From positions 2,046,001 through 2,110,000 of the forward strand of contig JAVLRN010000007.1 in NCBI GenBank assembly GCA_032821775.1: a stretch of DNA of 64,000 bases, in the 5' to 3' direction. This DNA comes from Sanguinoderma infundibulare. Taxonomy: Eukaryota; Basidiomycota; Agaricomycetes; Polyporales; Polyporaceae. Positions 48,201 through 60,040 of the stretch are shown one piece after another. The notes under the pieces are model-generated. The model was not told where the DNA came from, ran no database searches, and saw only the letters and a list, made by a program, of their open reading frames with translations. The position numbers and the translations under genes are program-made. Position 1 is the stretch's first letter; each line of letters starts with the position of its first letter.

Positions 48201-51200
48201 CGCTTCGCTCCTCCTCAAGCGCTTCTCCGCATTCCTTTTCGGACCAGTTGCTATCACACAGGAGGGATACGGAGTCCGTCTCCCGATCGATTGTACTCGC
48301 CTGCTCAATCTGTGGTACATCTTTGTTGAGCGTTGGACTAACGAGATGAGGCAGAAGCCATTCCAAACGTGGACGAGCGAGGAGACCGAGAATGCCATCG
48401 CGCGGGCCGAGGAGATCGAGGGTGGCGCCCTGTTCCTGCTGGCGAATATGAAGTCGAGCGCGTTTACAACCGGGGTCAAGATTATTCGCTTGCTCAGGCT
48501 CCTTATGGAACACATGCGCCCGGCACCTTCGTCACCATCGTTTCCCCCGAACGGACCTTTGGCCATCATCAGAGCACTCTTCGAAGAAGATGCGGCCGAT
48601 GCACTGTTCCGCGGTCTGGATGAGGTTCTGGAGGGCGATGAGTTCGACCGTTTGATCCATTGGAAGAACGCATCCGTGCCGAACAAGTTGATCCGTCTTG
48701 CCGGGAGCGAAGATTTCAAGGACAGAGCCCTGTGGAGAGACGTCTTCCCTATCTTCATCCAGGGATGCTTCGATTTTGCTCCATCAATCGTCGCAGGCCT
48801 ACGGGAGAAGTTGGTTGCCGCCGCCACCCGCGGAACGCAACTCATGCAACAGCTCTCCGGGGTCTCGTCCAGGGTTCCGAGCAATGCGCCCCAACGCACG
48901 GGTTCGTCTGGCGATGGGCAACTCATGCTGCCTGAGCATCAGGACTATGCCCGCCAGTGGTGGATTTGGGTCAAGATTATCGCCGCGACGGCATCTGTGT
49001 CCGATTTGCGACCTCCGATGGGCGGGATGCGGGACCATTCGCGCGCTCGGTCAGACTCCGAACTGGGACCGGAGCAGATGCACAACACTCACGATCTCTT
49101 CTGGGCCCTGAGCAAGTTCCTCGACGCGGAGTTCTCCATCATTCGCGATATCGCCGTGTCCTGTATCAGCTCGTTCCCTGCCAATGGCTACTCCCAGCTA
49201 CTTGAAGACCTCAGCAAGCTTCAAGCTAGGCAACACTATGATGATCCTCGGGCGAAGGGTGCTGCGACCGCGCCTATGATCGGACGTTTACGTCGGCAGG
49301 AACGCTTCCAGGCCGGGGTGGCGCGCATCTATTTCCTTACCGCGCACCTGCTTCGGGATCAGAGGTCCTCGGGAAAGCAGGCGGCGCTGACGTACGTCCT
49401 GAAGTATGTTCGGAATATGCACATATTCCTCATCTCGCCCGACAACCGGGAACGGTGGTTCATGCAGCGTCTGCGGCGGTACTTCTGCGGCACCATCGAG
49501 CGTCTCTTCGATGCTCTGGCGACGTTGAAGGACTCGGATCGCTTCATACCCCATAACCTTTACTTGACACTGTTCACCATGTGCGAGGAGTGGTGCCAGC
49601 TGGGCAAGCAGTCGGATGAAGTCAAGAAGCGCCTTGTGTACATGCAGACGATGGCAGCCAAGTCTTTCACCACCGCGGCCGACCAGGCAGACGTCATCCA
49701 GAAGTTCCAGACAGAGACTCGTTTACTGTCGCATGCTGCTATTGGTGCCATGGCTGCAGTCTGCGTGCGTGGAACTGTCAATGTTCGGATTGATACTTTT
49801 TTCTGACGTTCGTCTACAGCAAAAGGCCTTCTTCCCGCCCGATGTGGATACTGGCTCACCGACCGACCGTCAAGCGCTGGACTTCGTGAAGCCTTTGCAG
49901 ACTGGCCAAACCCTCGATCGGCTCACGGCAATACTGGCTTCTTTCCATGAACCGAACCAGAAGGCCGGGAAGTGAGTGAACGTATCGTTCATGCCAGTGC
50001 TAGTTCTGATCATGCGTTTAGGAAAGCCTTGCGCGCTCTATTGTCTCATCACCGATGCAGTCCGACGTTCCTTGACGAGTGCCTACGGAGGGCATTCGTT
50101 ACCACTCGGGAGCTCGATACTAGCAATGCGCGCTTCTTCGAGGTCGTCGCGGACGCCATCTCTAGTGGTGCAGCCACTGCATTCGGCTTCGCACAGATAG
50201 TATGTCTCGGCTTGTCGAACCTTTGCCACCCTCTCCTGGAGATACGCCGCCAATCGTTCAATATCCTGGAGATGGTCCACGAACAGTCTGCTGGTATCAT
50301 ATCGTTGAGTCAGTACGAGGCTGCCGTCGGGAGCAGTGCCCCTAGCACGTATCTTTACGCCCACCGACTTATCTCCGACGTTCTTGCTGGCGAACATCCG
50401 GAACAAGGTGCCAAGGTCCTCGCGCAGCTGGCGGTCTGGATCCCGAGCGTCTTCGACAATCGCGCCGAACGCGGAGCCTTGCTACTCCTGCAGTGCCTCG
50501 AGCACTGGGTTCCCAACATCGATCTCATGAACGAGGACAAAACGGAGTTGTCGAGGGACGGACGCCTCACCATCTATCATTTGATGGCGCTGACCTTGCG
50601 GTACTCGGAGAACTACGCGGAGCAAATACTCGTCCTCTGGACACGGCTTGTCGATCCTCCCAACCAATCGAACGGTCATGCGATTATCCGCTTCCTCCTC
50701 GAGCAGTCCCACAAGGTTGGGAGCACGATATTCATCAGCTGCGCGGCGAAGATAGTGGCATGCCTCGCTCAGAGCGCCATTGGCAGACAGATCGTCGAAG
50801 AGCTCTGCAGCGTTGTGGAGCCCGCTCGCATGTTGCCGAGCATCGAGCACAAGCTTGCACCGCCCAGCGACGAGGACCTCGAGCTATGGTCGGACCTTGA
50901 CGTGCTCTTCTCTGGAAAGCCCCGCCTGTCGCTCGGTGTTGCGCAGTTTGCGCTCTTGTTCCTTTCCGAAACGATTCTCGAACGTTATTGGGAGTTCCAA
51001 GATCAGCTGCCTGTGCTGTTCCATGCACTGTTCATGCACCTCGATCACCGTCAACCCTGCGTCCAGTACCGGTGCCGCCACATGCTCTTCCAGCTCCTCC
51101 GCTCGTGCCTTACAGGATACGATGAGCTCTCCGACCGATCACTACTCCGATCACGGCCGGAGCTGAAGGCTGTGATACAAGACTTGGAGAAGGAAGTGGA

Positions 51201-52872
51201 AACCAAGCTGTGGAAGGAGGACGACGACGCGGCGGAAGCGGAGCCGAAGCTGAAGTGGCTTGGAGACGCTGTGCTCAGCCTCGTCGAACCGCTCCATCCC
51301 ACGCTATCGGAGCAATGGGGCACTCTCGCTCTCAGTTGGGGAACGGCGTGCTCAATACGTCCTGTTGCGTTCCGTTCACTGCAGCTCTACCGCGCGTTGA
51401 TGCCTCGCATCGGCTCGACGCATATCAGCATGCTGCTCGGCCGACTTGCAAATACCGTCGCCGACGGGGACCATGCCATCCAGAGCTTCAACGTCGAGAT
51501 CATCTCTACCCTCTCTGCGCTTGCGTCTTCAAGCGAGCTCGAGTCGACTTCGTTCTCCCAGCTCTACTGGTGCGCTGTGGCTTGCTTGTCGACGACAGTG
51601 GAGGCCGAGTTCCTGCAAGCGTTGCATCTTCTAGACAAGGTGCTATCGCGCATGGATCTTGATGACCCAAGCACCACGGAGCTCCTCCTCCAGTACATGC
51701 CGGCCAACTGGAGTGGACCAGCGACCATGCAGTCGAGCTTGCTCATGGGGCTACGTTCCTGCGTCACGTCCGACCTGACACTGAAGATCCTGCAACGGTT
51801 GACGAAGATCAGGGACTCTAGGTTGATCGACCAAACAGAAGGTCGCGTCCGGGACCTGTACACGCTTTCGCTACCGTGGTGCTTGCATGCCATGACGGAG
51901 GACCTCAAAGACGAGTCGCTTCCGGAGTTCGCTCTCAACATCAGCCGCTTGGCTGAGGAGGAGGAACGACCGAGCATCGAGCGCATCATGGTGTCCTTCG
52001 CGAAAGCCCGCTTTCGCACGAAGGACGACTTCTTACGGCAATCGGTCGCGAGTCTTCGTGAGCACTACGGCGTGGATAACTGGACCGAGGTCATCACGCT
52101 TCTCATGGGTCTCGTCCTCAACAAGCAGCGTTGGCTTCAAATCCAGACCATGCAGATTCTCAAGGTGCTCTTCCAGCAACGCGAAACGAAGAGCCAAGTG
52201 GACCGCTTGGGGTCGGAGTTGCTCATGCCGCTTCTTCGCCTCTTGGAGACGGACCTCGCTTCCGAGGCGTTGGACGTTCTAGACGAGCCTATGCAAATCT
52301 CTGGAGGCCCCGCGGCCAAACACGTTTTGCGCATGTCGCTCCATCATCATTTACGCGCGAATGTGAAGGAGGTCGAGTCCGTCGCCGAGGTCTTCGGCAT
52401 CCCACAGGAGTCCGGCTGGTGCGTGCCGCGAACGAGCGAGCTGCGCAATACATGCCGAGCGAACGTCGTCGCCGTCTTCGACCTCGGGAAGGGCACTCTA
52501 CGTCCTTCGAGGATTGACTTCCAGCCAGACGATGAGCTCGCGATCCTGCACAGTCAACTGGAGGACGACCTCGGCGACATGGTGCAGAACCTACACGAGC
52601 TCAGCAGCTACTTCCAGGAAGACCCGTCGGTTGGCTCGGTCCCACACCGGCAGCTCGAGGCGCGGGTGGCGGCGATCCTGGCAAAGTCGACGGAGCCTGT
52701 GGATTCCGTCCCGCAGACGCCGTTCGTCGACGTGTTCAACGTCAGTGGCCTGTCTCCTACGTATGAGGATTCGGAGGACTCTGATACGGATACGGAGTCG
52801 GATTTGTTTGAATATGATTCGCCCAGCTTTGCGCGGTTCGTCAACCCGAACGCTGCGAATAGCTCACACTAA
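45286..52872 (+). CDS. TAO3: Cell morphogenesis scaffold Tao3/Pag1 (Furry/Mor2 family)
   Basis: Giant HEAT-like scaffold of the RAM/MOR polarity pathway, acting with Ndr-type kinases at growing tips. Nine exons (45286-45304, 45367-46166, 46223-46689, 46746-46869, 46921-47058, 47109-47309, 47362-49764, 49820-49971, 50022-52872) give 2384 residues, normal for the family. The first exon encodes only M-Q-I-T-I-P and joins to D-F-T-D-D-D-D-T-F, the acidic N-terminus I would expect; a longer upstream frame fails on phase. A Ser/Pro-rich region precedes the conserved N-terminal domain ('RTPSDYALHAIFIRFAASAE', 'KPVVDSIMRWRRSQNEGVGP'). 'EVIYPKARDMMSKPRYWPVA' and 'PLAVTALCVAPHEFFLRNWF' are typical Furry N-domain blocks. 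The remainder is all-helical repeats, ending with an acidic 'PTYEDSEDSDTDTESDLFEY'. Most of the protein is in two exons of 2.4 and 2.85 kb. Confidence 0.95.
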
Positions 52873-53487
52873 TATTATTAGTTCGTCGTTCCTGTCGCGC
52901 TGTCCTGCTTTCGTTCATTTCACCTGGACTCCTGCCTCTCGTTGCCATCATATCCTCGACACGATCGTACTGTAGACTATACTTATCATACGGGCACTAG
53001 ACTCCGGATTAGTGGATTTGGATCTTGACATAGCTTGTAATTTTATCATCGCATCCTAGACTGCTAGCACATTGTGCCCCGTCGTTCCCTTAGAATTTCA
53101 TCTGCTATTGTTCCCGTCTTCGCATCAGCCCAGAGATTGGCAAACTTGAAGGACTTTTCCGAGTCGAGGACAGGCGCGCATGCCACAGGTTCGAATTCAA
53201 GAAGCCTCTTCTCTCTAATCCCCCCACCTCTCTCCTTCGGCGCACAACTAGTCCAAGCTTCGTCCAGGTTGCAAAAAAGAGACTCGGGGCTTTGAATTCT
53301 TGAAGGTCATCGACGCCGCAAGGCTCTGATGGCTTCCCTCCGGTTGCAGTTGTTGTTAACCAATATCTGCTTCTTGCCAACGACTCCCACCGTCCAGCCC
53401 AACGTCAGTACCGGGGGAGTAAGTGCCTCTTGTATCGCTATATGGAGTCTCTGCTTCGAGGCTAAATGGCACTTATTTTGCGGAAGA
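52873..53487. other. Intergenic region, TAO3 / HSL-type hydrolase
   Basis: TAO3 3' flank and hydrolase promoter. The frame of the hydrolase is open upstream to 53329 but that extension (MASLRLQLLLTN...) is not needed for the fold and was not used. No other gene is seen. Confidence 0.5.
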
Positions 53488-54768
53488 ATGGCGAAATTGC
53501 TCGAATACCAACCCGTGAAGACGTTTTACCTTGTGTTCTTCGTCGCTTCTCTCATCCTCGTCAAGATTCCCCTATGGTCCATCCGATACCTATCGACATC
53601 GCACCGGCCGCGCCGTACATGGACATTGAAACGATCCTTGATCATACGCGCGATGCAAGAGCTCTTGGGGGTCAGAGTCCGTGTCAGGTCCAACAGGCGC
53701 TACCCGCTGAAAGAAGTTGTGGATAGCTCCCTGACAAACGCAAAGTTTGTGTGGCTGGAGCCCATCCCGAACGACTCAGCCTTATTCTGTGGCGAAATCA
53801 GGCGGGTTGCCGACATCACTGGGGCAAAATCAGCCAGGGTTGCCGGGTACTGGTTCGTCAAGAAGGGCTCAACCTGGAGCGGGCCTAAAGCGAAGCCGGG
53901 AGAGAAAGTCGTCCTGCACATGCATGGCGGTGCCTTCTGTGTGCGTTTTATTTTCCTCGCCCGAGTTGAACGTGATGTCTGTTCAAGTCTAAAACATATC
54001 CCTTTACAGTTCGGGTCCGCCCATCCATCTGATATGACGGCAAATATCAGCAGAGGATTGCTTGAGCACTCGACGACCCTCGACCGGACGTTCTCAGTTG
54101 ATTTTCGGCTGACGGCATCCGCACCCAATCCCCCAGCCAACCCATTCCCCACCGCGGTCCTAGACTCGCTCGCCGCGTACCGCTACCTCGTGCAGGATTG
54201 CGATTTCGAGCCGATAAACATCATCCTCGTCGGGGATTCCGCAGGCGGTAACCTCGCGATCGCACTCGCACGGCACCTTGTCGAGAACACCATCCCGTCT
54301 CTACCGCCACCGGGACGCATGTTCGTCAGCTCGCCGTGGGTCGACTTGTCTGTGTCCCGAAATGGGGCAGACTCGTCGCACGTCCTGAACGCGATTTCGG
54401 ACATATTCGCGACAAACCGCCCGAAGACGGAGCTCTTTGGAGAATATCCGATCACGTCGCTGAGAGGCCCGCTGGACTTTGAGGTGGTGAAGATGAACCG
54501 CTACTTTTCCCCCGCGGGGTTGCATGCGCAGCCTGCCGAGGGGTCCACGCTGTTCAAAGGCTTCCCAGAGACGTACGTCGCGGCAGGAGGGGCAGAGAGG
54601 CTGTTTGACGACTCGAGGGCGTTGGTGGAGAGGATGAAAGCGGATGGAGTGAAGGTTCATGCGGACTTCCTTCCGGATGCTGTGCATGACTTCTTCATTT
54701 TCAAGTGGCATGAGCCCGAGCGGACGGAGGCACTTCAACGGGTATGCCAGTGGATTGACAGGGTGTAG
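53488..54768 (+). CDS. Alpha/beta-hydrolase fold-3 (hormone-sensitive-lipase-like), membrane-anchored
   Basis: Exons 53488-53940 and 54010-54768 give 403 residues. A hydrophobic segment near the N-terminus (TFYLVFFVASLILVKIPLW, about residues 11-29) should anchor it in a membrane. The HSL-family oxyanion motif is L-H-M-H146-G-G-A-F-C, and the nucleophile elbow is G-D-S228-A-G-G-N, the D-S-A-G-G form typical of this family. The C-terminal His lies in D-A-V-H-D-F-F-I-F, and the acid is expected in the G-A-E-R-L-F-D-D region. Substrate unknown: esterase or lipase activity is the family expectation. The 69-nt intron is a multiple of three without a stop, so retention would insert 23 residues right after the oxyanion motif. 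Confidence 0.9.
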   Translation: MAKLLEYQPVKTFYLVFFVASLILVKIPLWSIRYLSTSHRPRRTWTLKRSLIIRAMQELLGVRVRVRSNRRYPLKEVVDSSLTNAKFVWLEPIPNDSALFCGEIRRVADITGAKSARVAGYWFVKKGSTWSGPKAKPGEKVVLHMHGGAFCVRFIFLARVERDVCSSLKHIPLQFGSAHPSDMTANISRGLLEHSTTLDRTFSVDFRLTASAPNPPANPFPTAVLDSLAAYRYLVQDCDFEPINIILVGDSAGGNLAIALARHLVENTIPSLPPPGRMFVSSPWVDLSVSRNGADSSHVLNAISDIFATNRPKTELFGEYPITSLRGPLDFEVVKMNRYFSPAGLHAQPAEGSTLFKGFPETYVAAGGAERLFDDSRALVERMKADGVKVHADFLPDAVHDFFIFKWHEPERTEALQRVCQWIDRV

Positions 54769-55070
54769 AGAGAACTATGCGTATGCATCTACTGTGTGCT
54801 TATCCAATATTCCAGTCCTTGTACTGTATTGGATGATTTTACTGAGGCCTATCTTACTCTCTCTCCTCTCATCTCTAATATCTAAACCACCATATGTTCC
54901 CGACATATACTAGAGTTGCCTTATTTGGAGTGAGGTGCATCTGACGCAATGGCGCCGCGGGTTTCGCCTGGAGTCCAGACGTCCTTTGCGCATCTTATAC
55001 CGACTGGCACGACCACCTGCTGCTTTATTTCACTTGACTGCTCCCTTCGCTTCCGACGACACTCCTTTCC
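54769..55070. other. Intergenic region, HSL-type hydrolase / CWF19
   Basis: About 300 bp, CT-rich in the middle. Tandem genes on the same strand. No other feature. Confidence 0.5.
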
Positions 55071-58010
55071 ATGGCTGGCGACGACTCGAAACGCTCGTCA
55101 AAACACAAGCACCGTCATGACAAGGATGACCGCGAGCACAGACACAAACGGAAACACAAGTCAGAGAAGGAAGGCTCCAGCAGGAAGCGGTCGCGGAAGG
55201 ACACTGAAGACCACCTGCACATTGTGGATGATGACATCAACGACGAGGACATGTGGGTGGAGAAGAACATCGACATGGACGGCGAAGTCGTGCGTGGTTC
55301 GTCTCGCAAATTCGAGTCCGTCATTGTAACCCGCGCGCACATTCGCAGCCGCTCGCGACGGACATTCCGTCCGCTGAGGACCTCAAGCTGAAGACGAAAG
55401 CGCAGCCGGGTCCTGATGACCCTCCATTACCCCCCGCCACGCGTACGGAGACACAGCTGCAGCGCGATGAGTGGATGCTCCTACCGGAGAGAACTCCGCT
55501 TGCGCCAGCGCCCTCGACTGGAGGTATGCCGATGGACGAGGACCCCACGGATGGCTATGGAGATCCTTCGACGAACGCGCGGACAACGGGTGGCGCCGTA
55601 GACTTCTTCTCGAGCTTGGGCACGGAGCGCAAGAAGCAGCCACGCCCAGACCGCCCGAACCCAGACAAGGTCGGCTTGTTTCCCTTTTTGCTTACCCATG
55701 AGCCAAGTGGATGCGACGACTCATACCTCCACAGCCCCACATTGTTCACCACAAGGAGCTGAATACTGCGCTAAAGGAGGGCAAGAGTGTTGATGACCTT
55801 CCCGATGCACCCAAGAAGCCCGCCGTGGTTGGTGGCCCGGGCTCGCAGTGGCGCATGATGAGGCTTCGGAGGGTATATGAGACAGCGGAGGAGGAGGGCA
55901 AGTCGATAGAGGAGGTCGCGATCGAGCGGTTTGGGTCCCTGGAGCTGTTTGAAGAGGCGAAGGAGGAGCGACGGATATTGGACGAGCGCGAGGGCAAGCG
56001 TGCATCCCGGGGAGGTGAGCGTGAGCGCGACAGGGACCGCAAAGGGAAGGGAAGGGAGTCCGAGGGCGAGCGGCGGCTTATGTTCACGGACCTCTCGACA
56101 CCCAGTGGTGGAACAAGCCGTAGTTCGTCATTCCGCCGCCCAGATTTGGACCGCAGTGGGCCGCCAACCCCAGGACTTTCTGAAGGCCCGAGGAGACAGG
56201 AGCCTTCTAAGCTGGGCCAGACGACTAGGACGACGCAGGCGCAGACCCGAACCCCAATCCCGTCGGCGATGACGCCTAATTTGACGTCCTCAGGCGTGAA
56301 AGGGCGTGCGATGTCTCCATCATCGCTCAACAAGCTGCAGGCGAAGGTGCTACGCGCGAAGCTCATGGGTGCGCCGAACGCGGAGCAGCTTGAGAAGGAG
56401 TACGAGGAGGCCCAGAGGCAGGCGAATGGAGAGGATACGGGAGAGGCAAACGTTCGGACGCGGGTGGAGGTGTTGCCGACGTTGGACGTTCATGGTCGGT
56501 TGTATGATGTGGGCCAGGGCAATCACGATACCCCTCCCCCAGCGGGAAATCGCAGGTCTAAACCAAAGGTGCGCTTTTCTTATGTTGCTGCTATGCGTTT
56601 GCGAGTTCACGGTTTCTCAGGTTGAGCAGCGCGATCCCAAGACTGGCGAAATGGTTCGCATTGACCCTGATAACGACGACATCACGCTCGGAGAGATGCT
56701 TAGGCAGGAGAAGTTCGGAGCTGGGATGGCGGACCAGAAGAATCTCGACGCGGAGTTCGCACGAGCAGTCATGACGGACGGTGGATTCCAGGTGAGTTTC
56801 GGTGCCGATACTGTCTCAACGGTCTGCTGAAATGCGAGTTCTCCGTGTAAGAACAACCTCGACTATATTGATGACAATGCGGATAAACTCGCGAGGAAGA
56901 AGATGCGAGCGGACCACATGAAACGCCAATTTGCAATCAATGGTAAGTTGCTCAGCATCGTCTGCGCAAGACATAACTCAGATGCCCGTGTGCAGACTAC
57001 AAGAAGACTATGAAAGTTCTCGCATCGTGTCCATTCTGCTATGGTGAAGACGATTCCCCACCTAAAGCCCCAATAGTCGCCATGGGCACCCGCGTCTACC
57101 TCTCATGTACACTGAACGAGGAGTTGGTCGACGGACACTGCTTGATCGTTCCCATAGCGCACCACCTGTCGACACTCGAGGGCGATGACGACATGTGGGA
57201 CGAAGTCCGGGTACGCGGTTATTCTACAATCCTTTCGGAAAGCTAACTAAATTTACGCATACAGAATTTTATGAAGTGCCTCATGCGCATGTTCGCGCAG
57301 GAGGATAAGGGAGTCATCTTCTATGAGACTCTGCTGTCCATCAAGGCGCAGAAGCATACTTGTATCGAGTGCGTTCCGGTCCCTTTCGACCAGTTCGAGC
57401 AGATCCCTGGGTACTTCAAGGTTCGAATCCGCCCTCCCTATGTCAACTATGGATGGCATTCTTACTCGCTTTCTACAGGAATCCATCCTCATGTCCGAAA
57501 CCGAGTGGTCACAGCACAAGAAGCTGATCGACTTCTCTGCGCGGCCGGGTGGCTTCCGAAGGGCGATGGTTCCTAACCTTCCGTACTTCATGGTGCAGTT
57601 CGACTACAAAGGGGAGAAGGGCTACGGTCATGTCATCGAGGGGACTAGCGAGGCTTCCGGTAATGGGGAGGAAGACATTGACGAGGGCGAGAAAGGTAGT
57701 GGCGAATTCCCTAGGTGAGTATTTGGGCATCTCCTGCAACGGGCTCCAGCGTATCCGTCTGCATTCGTCGGGCTTCGTCGTCCACATGCTCGTGCACGCG
57801 AATCATGTTGCATGCCGAACATAGGCTTCTGTGGCTGACTGATTTCGCAGGTGGTTCGCAGCGGAAATTATCGGAAACCTCGTCGATGTCGAGCCTCGCC
57901 GATGGCGGAGACCGCGGAGAATCGAGTTTAGACAGCATAAGGACCGGGTGAAGAAGTTCAAGCAAAAGTACGATAAATTCGACTGGACAGGATTAATCGA
58001 GCGTTCTTGA
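55071..58010 (+). CDS. CWF19: Cwf19-like splicing factor (CWF19L2/Drn1 family)
   Basis: Spliceosome-associated protein related to the debranching-enzyme partner Drn1. Exons 55071-55289, 55349-55669, 55735-56568, 56621-56791, 56852-56942, 56996-57210, 57265-57420, 57479-57714 and 57851-58010 give 800 residues. The head is Lys/His/Arg/Ser-rich ('SKHKHRHDKDDREHRHKRKH'), nuclear in type, followed by 'DDINDEDMWVEKNID' characteristic of CWF19L2. The C-terminal part contains Cwf_C_1, a HIT-like fold, with zinc-type C-P-F-C and 'LVDGHCLIVPIAHHLSTLEG', then 'QKHTCIECVPVPFDQFEQIP' and 'VPNLPYFMVQFDYKGEKGYG'. Cwf_C_2 follows with 'WFAAEIIGNLVDVEPRRWRR'. The last intron is 136 nt. The middle region is Ser/Thr/Pro-rich and poorly conserved. 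Together with PRP2 it is the second splicing factor in the window, but they are 34 kb apart. Confidence 0.94.
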
Positions 58011-58307
58011 GTCTTGAACGCACATGGCTCCTATCGCTTTCTGATGGAAGAGAGACTATGTACCTTACCATTGCTCTGTATTGTACCCCTATTACACAAC
58101 AGTTCCGACGGTCATGGCAACGTCCGTAGGCGTTGAATACATTCAGCTTGTCGGCCGACGATGCCCGCACTCTCGACTACTCGAGACCACTGCGGGTATA
58201 GGTGGCAGTGCCACCGGTGCACGTTTATATTCCCCAGCCTTAGCTTCAGAGTTGGAAGTACTAGCCTTGCGTCATACCACCATTACCACAGATTGCTACC
58301 GGACACG

Positions 58308-60040
58308 ATGTTCAGAGCTACGCTGCCCAACCTACGTCTTCGCGCATCGTCATCGCTCATTAGTGCGCATCGTGCTGGAGTCGCTGCTGCCAACTTCAGC
58401 GCTACAACTGCCCCGGCTCATCGGACTCACAACGATCCTACACACGGCCCGGGTAGTTCTGGAACAGTCGAGGAATGCGACGCACTGCCCACCGCCGAGG
58501 ACTGTAGGTTTGCTGCGGATGCTGAAAAAGCTCACAAGCATGCAGAAAACAGCGAGCGTACTCACCTCGGCCGATCATACCTTTATGGTTCGTGTGCTGT
58601 CCATGACTTGCAGGGCAGGCAAGGACAACACTAACCGCGTTGTTTCCCTTTAGTTCCTGCTACGGCAGAGAAGATGCTCGAGAAATCCCTGACGACGCAG
58701 TCCGATGTGATAATATACGATCTCGAGGACAGTGTTCCGCCTTCGCCTGCGGACAAGAATGGCGCGAGGGCACGCCTCGCCCACTTTCTTACAGTACGTA
58801 CGAGGGTGCCATGAGCATCTTGACAGCATTTGACATATGGATTTCAGACCAGATCAGGGAGCCTGCCGTCTCCCGAGCGAATTGCCGTCAGATTGAACTC
58901 GAATGCGACTCAGTTCTTCGCCGAGGACATCATGCAGGCGGTCAGTGCGGCAACCATCACACTGCTACGAGTGGCTCACAATGAACCCTTATCAGCTGCG
59001 CCTTCCCTGCGTCCGTACGCTGGTCCTGCCCAAAGTCCATTCGTCCAAGGACCTGCATCACGTCTCCGAGGAGATATATATGGCCTACAGGGCGCACAAG
59101 GTCCGCAACCCTGACGGGCCGCCCGTACAACTTGTGGCGAGCATCGAAAGCGCGAAGGCCATGTACAATGTTGGCGAGATTGCGTCGTGGCAGTCGAATT
59201 GGGGCTCCGCGCAGGGCGGAAAGCTGGCTGCTCTACTGGTACGCTCTCGTGCTACCATTTCTCTGAGTGCGCAGTGCTGACGAGAATCCCTTGCCATCCA
59301 GTTTGCTGCGGAAGACTGTACGCTGGGCTCCGAAATGCGTTGTCAAGAGTGTAGCTGATATGCAGCAGATTGCGCCGACACGGGCATCATCCGGACGACC
59401 TCGCGCCAAGAGCTGCTGTACACTCGTTCGCAAATTGCGGTGACGGCCAAGGCGTTCGGTCTCAGCGCTATTGATATGGTTGGCTCCGTTCCTGCAGTAC
59501 CCTCTTTCGAAGCCTCTCTCATGCAGATATATTTAGGTTTGCGTGAGCTACAAAGATCTCGAATACCTCCGCAACGAATGCGAGGACGGGCGGCGGCTCG
59601 GCTACACCGGCAAGGTATCCGCATAGCAGTTGTCCCTGGCCTCGTTCTATTGCTGAAGCCGACCCCTCCATTTAGCAAGCCATCCACCCCAACCAAGTAG
59701 ATGTTATTCAATCGACCTTCATACCTAGCGACAAAGGCAAGTGGATCCTTCCCTTCAGCGAGGTAGTTTCGCCTTTCTGACGTCGGATCAACTCGTTTCA
59801 GAGATCCTCCGTGCTGCAAGGATTCTGAAGCAGATGGAGAAGGCGCACCGTGCGAACCGGGGCGCAGTCGGCCTGGAACTAGAGAGTGGGGGGATGGAAA
59901 TGATCGATGCTCCCATGATCAAGCAAGTAAGTCTCCAGCATCCCAGAACGCCCGACGACAGCTCACATGCGTTCTTGTAGGCGGAGCGGATTGTCGAAAT
60001 AGCGAAAGCAGCAAGGTTGACAATCCCAGATGTTGCATAG
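58308..60040 (+). CDS. CLYBL-like HpcH/HpaI aldolase-citrate lyase beta family protein, mitochondrial
   Basis: Ten exons (58308-58587, 58654-58793, 58848-58940, 58996-59238, 59302-59317, 59369-59478, 59537-59614, 59676-59736, 59802-59926, 59981-60040) give 401 residues. The N-terminus 'MFRATLPNLRLRASSSLISA' is a mitochondrial presequence. The TIM-barrel core shows 'RSYLYVPATAEKMLEKSL', 'DVIIYDLEDSVPPSPADKNG' (metal-binding acidic pair), 'ERIAVRLNS', 'TLVLPKVHSSKDLHHV', 'VQLVASIESAKAMYNV' and 'LFAAEDYCADTG', all CLYBL landmarks. Human CLYBL degrades citramalyl-CoA and has malate synthase side activity; the reaction here is inferred. Exon 5 is a 16-nt microexon (F-A-A-E-D), and intron 8 is a GC-AG intron (GCAAGT donor at 59737). 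For intron 3 I chose 58941-58995 over a 31-nt alternative. Confidence 0.92.

Noticed and set aside
57415..57440. tRNA B-box-like GGTTCGAATCC
   Set aside because: It spans the exon 7 / intron boundary of CWF19; no A-box or cloverleaf can be formed around it.
58941..58971. 31-nt intron in the CLYBL-like gene
   Set aside because: It would be in phase but is below the normal fungal minimum; the 55-nt alternative ending at 58995 is also in phase and gives a better family match.
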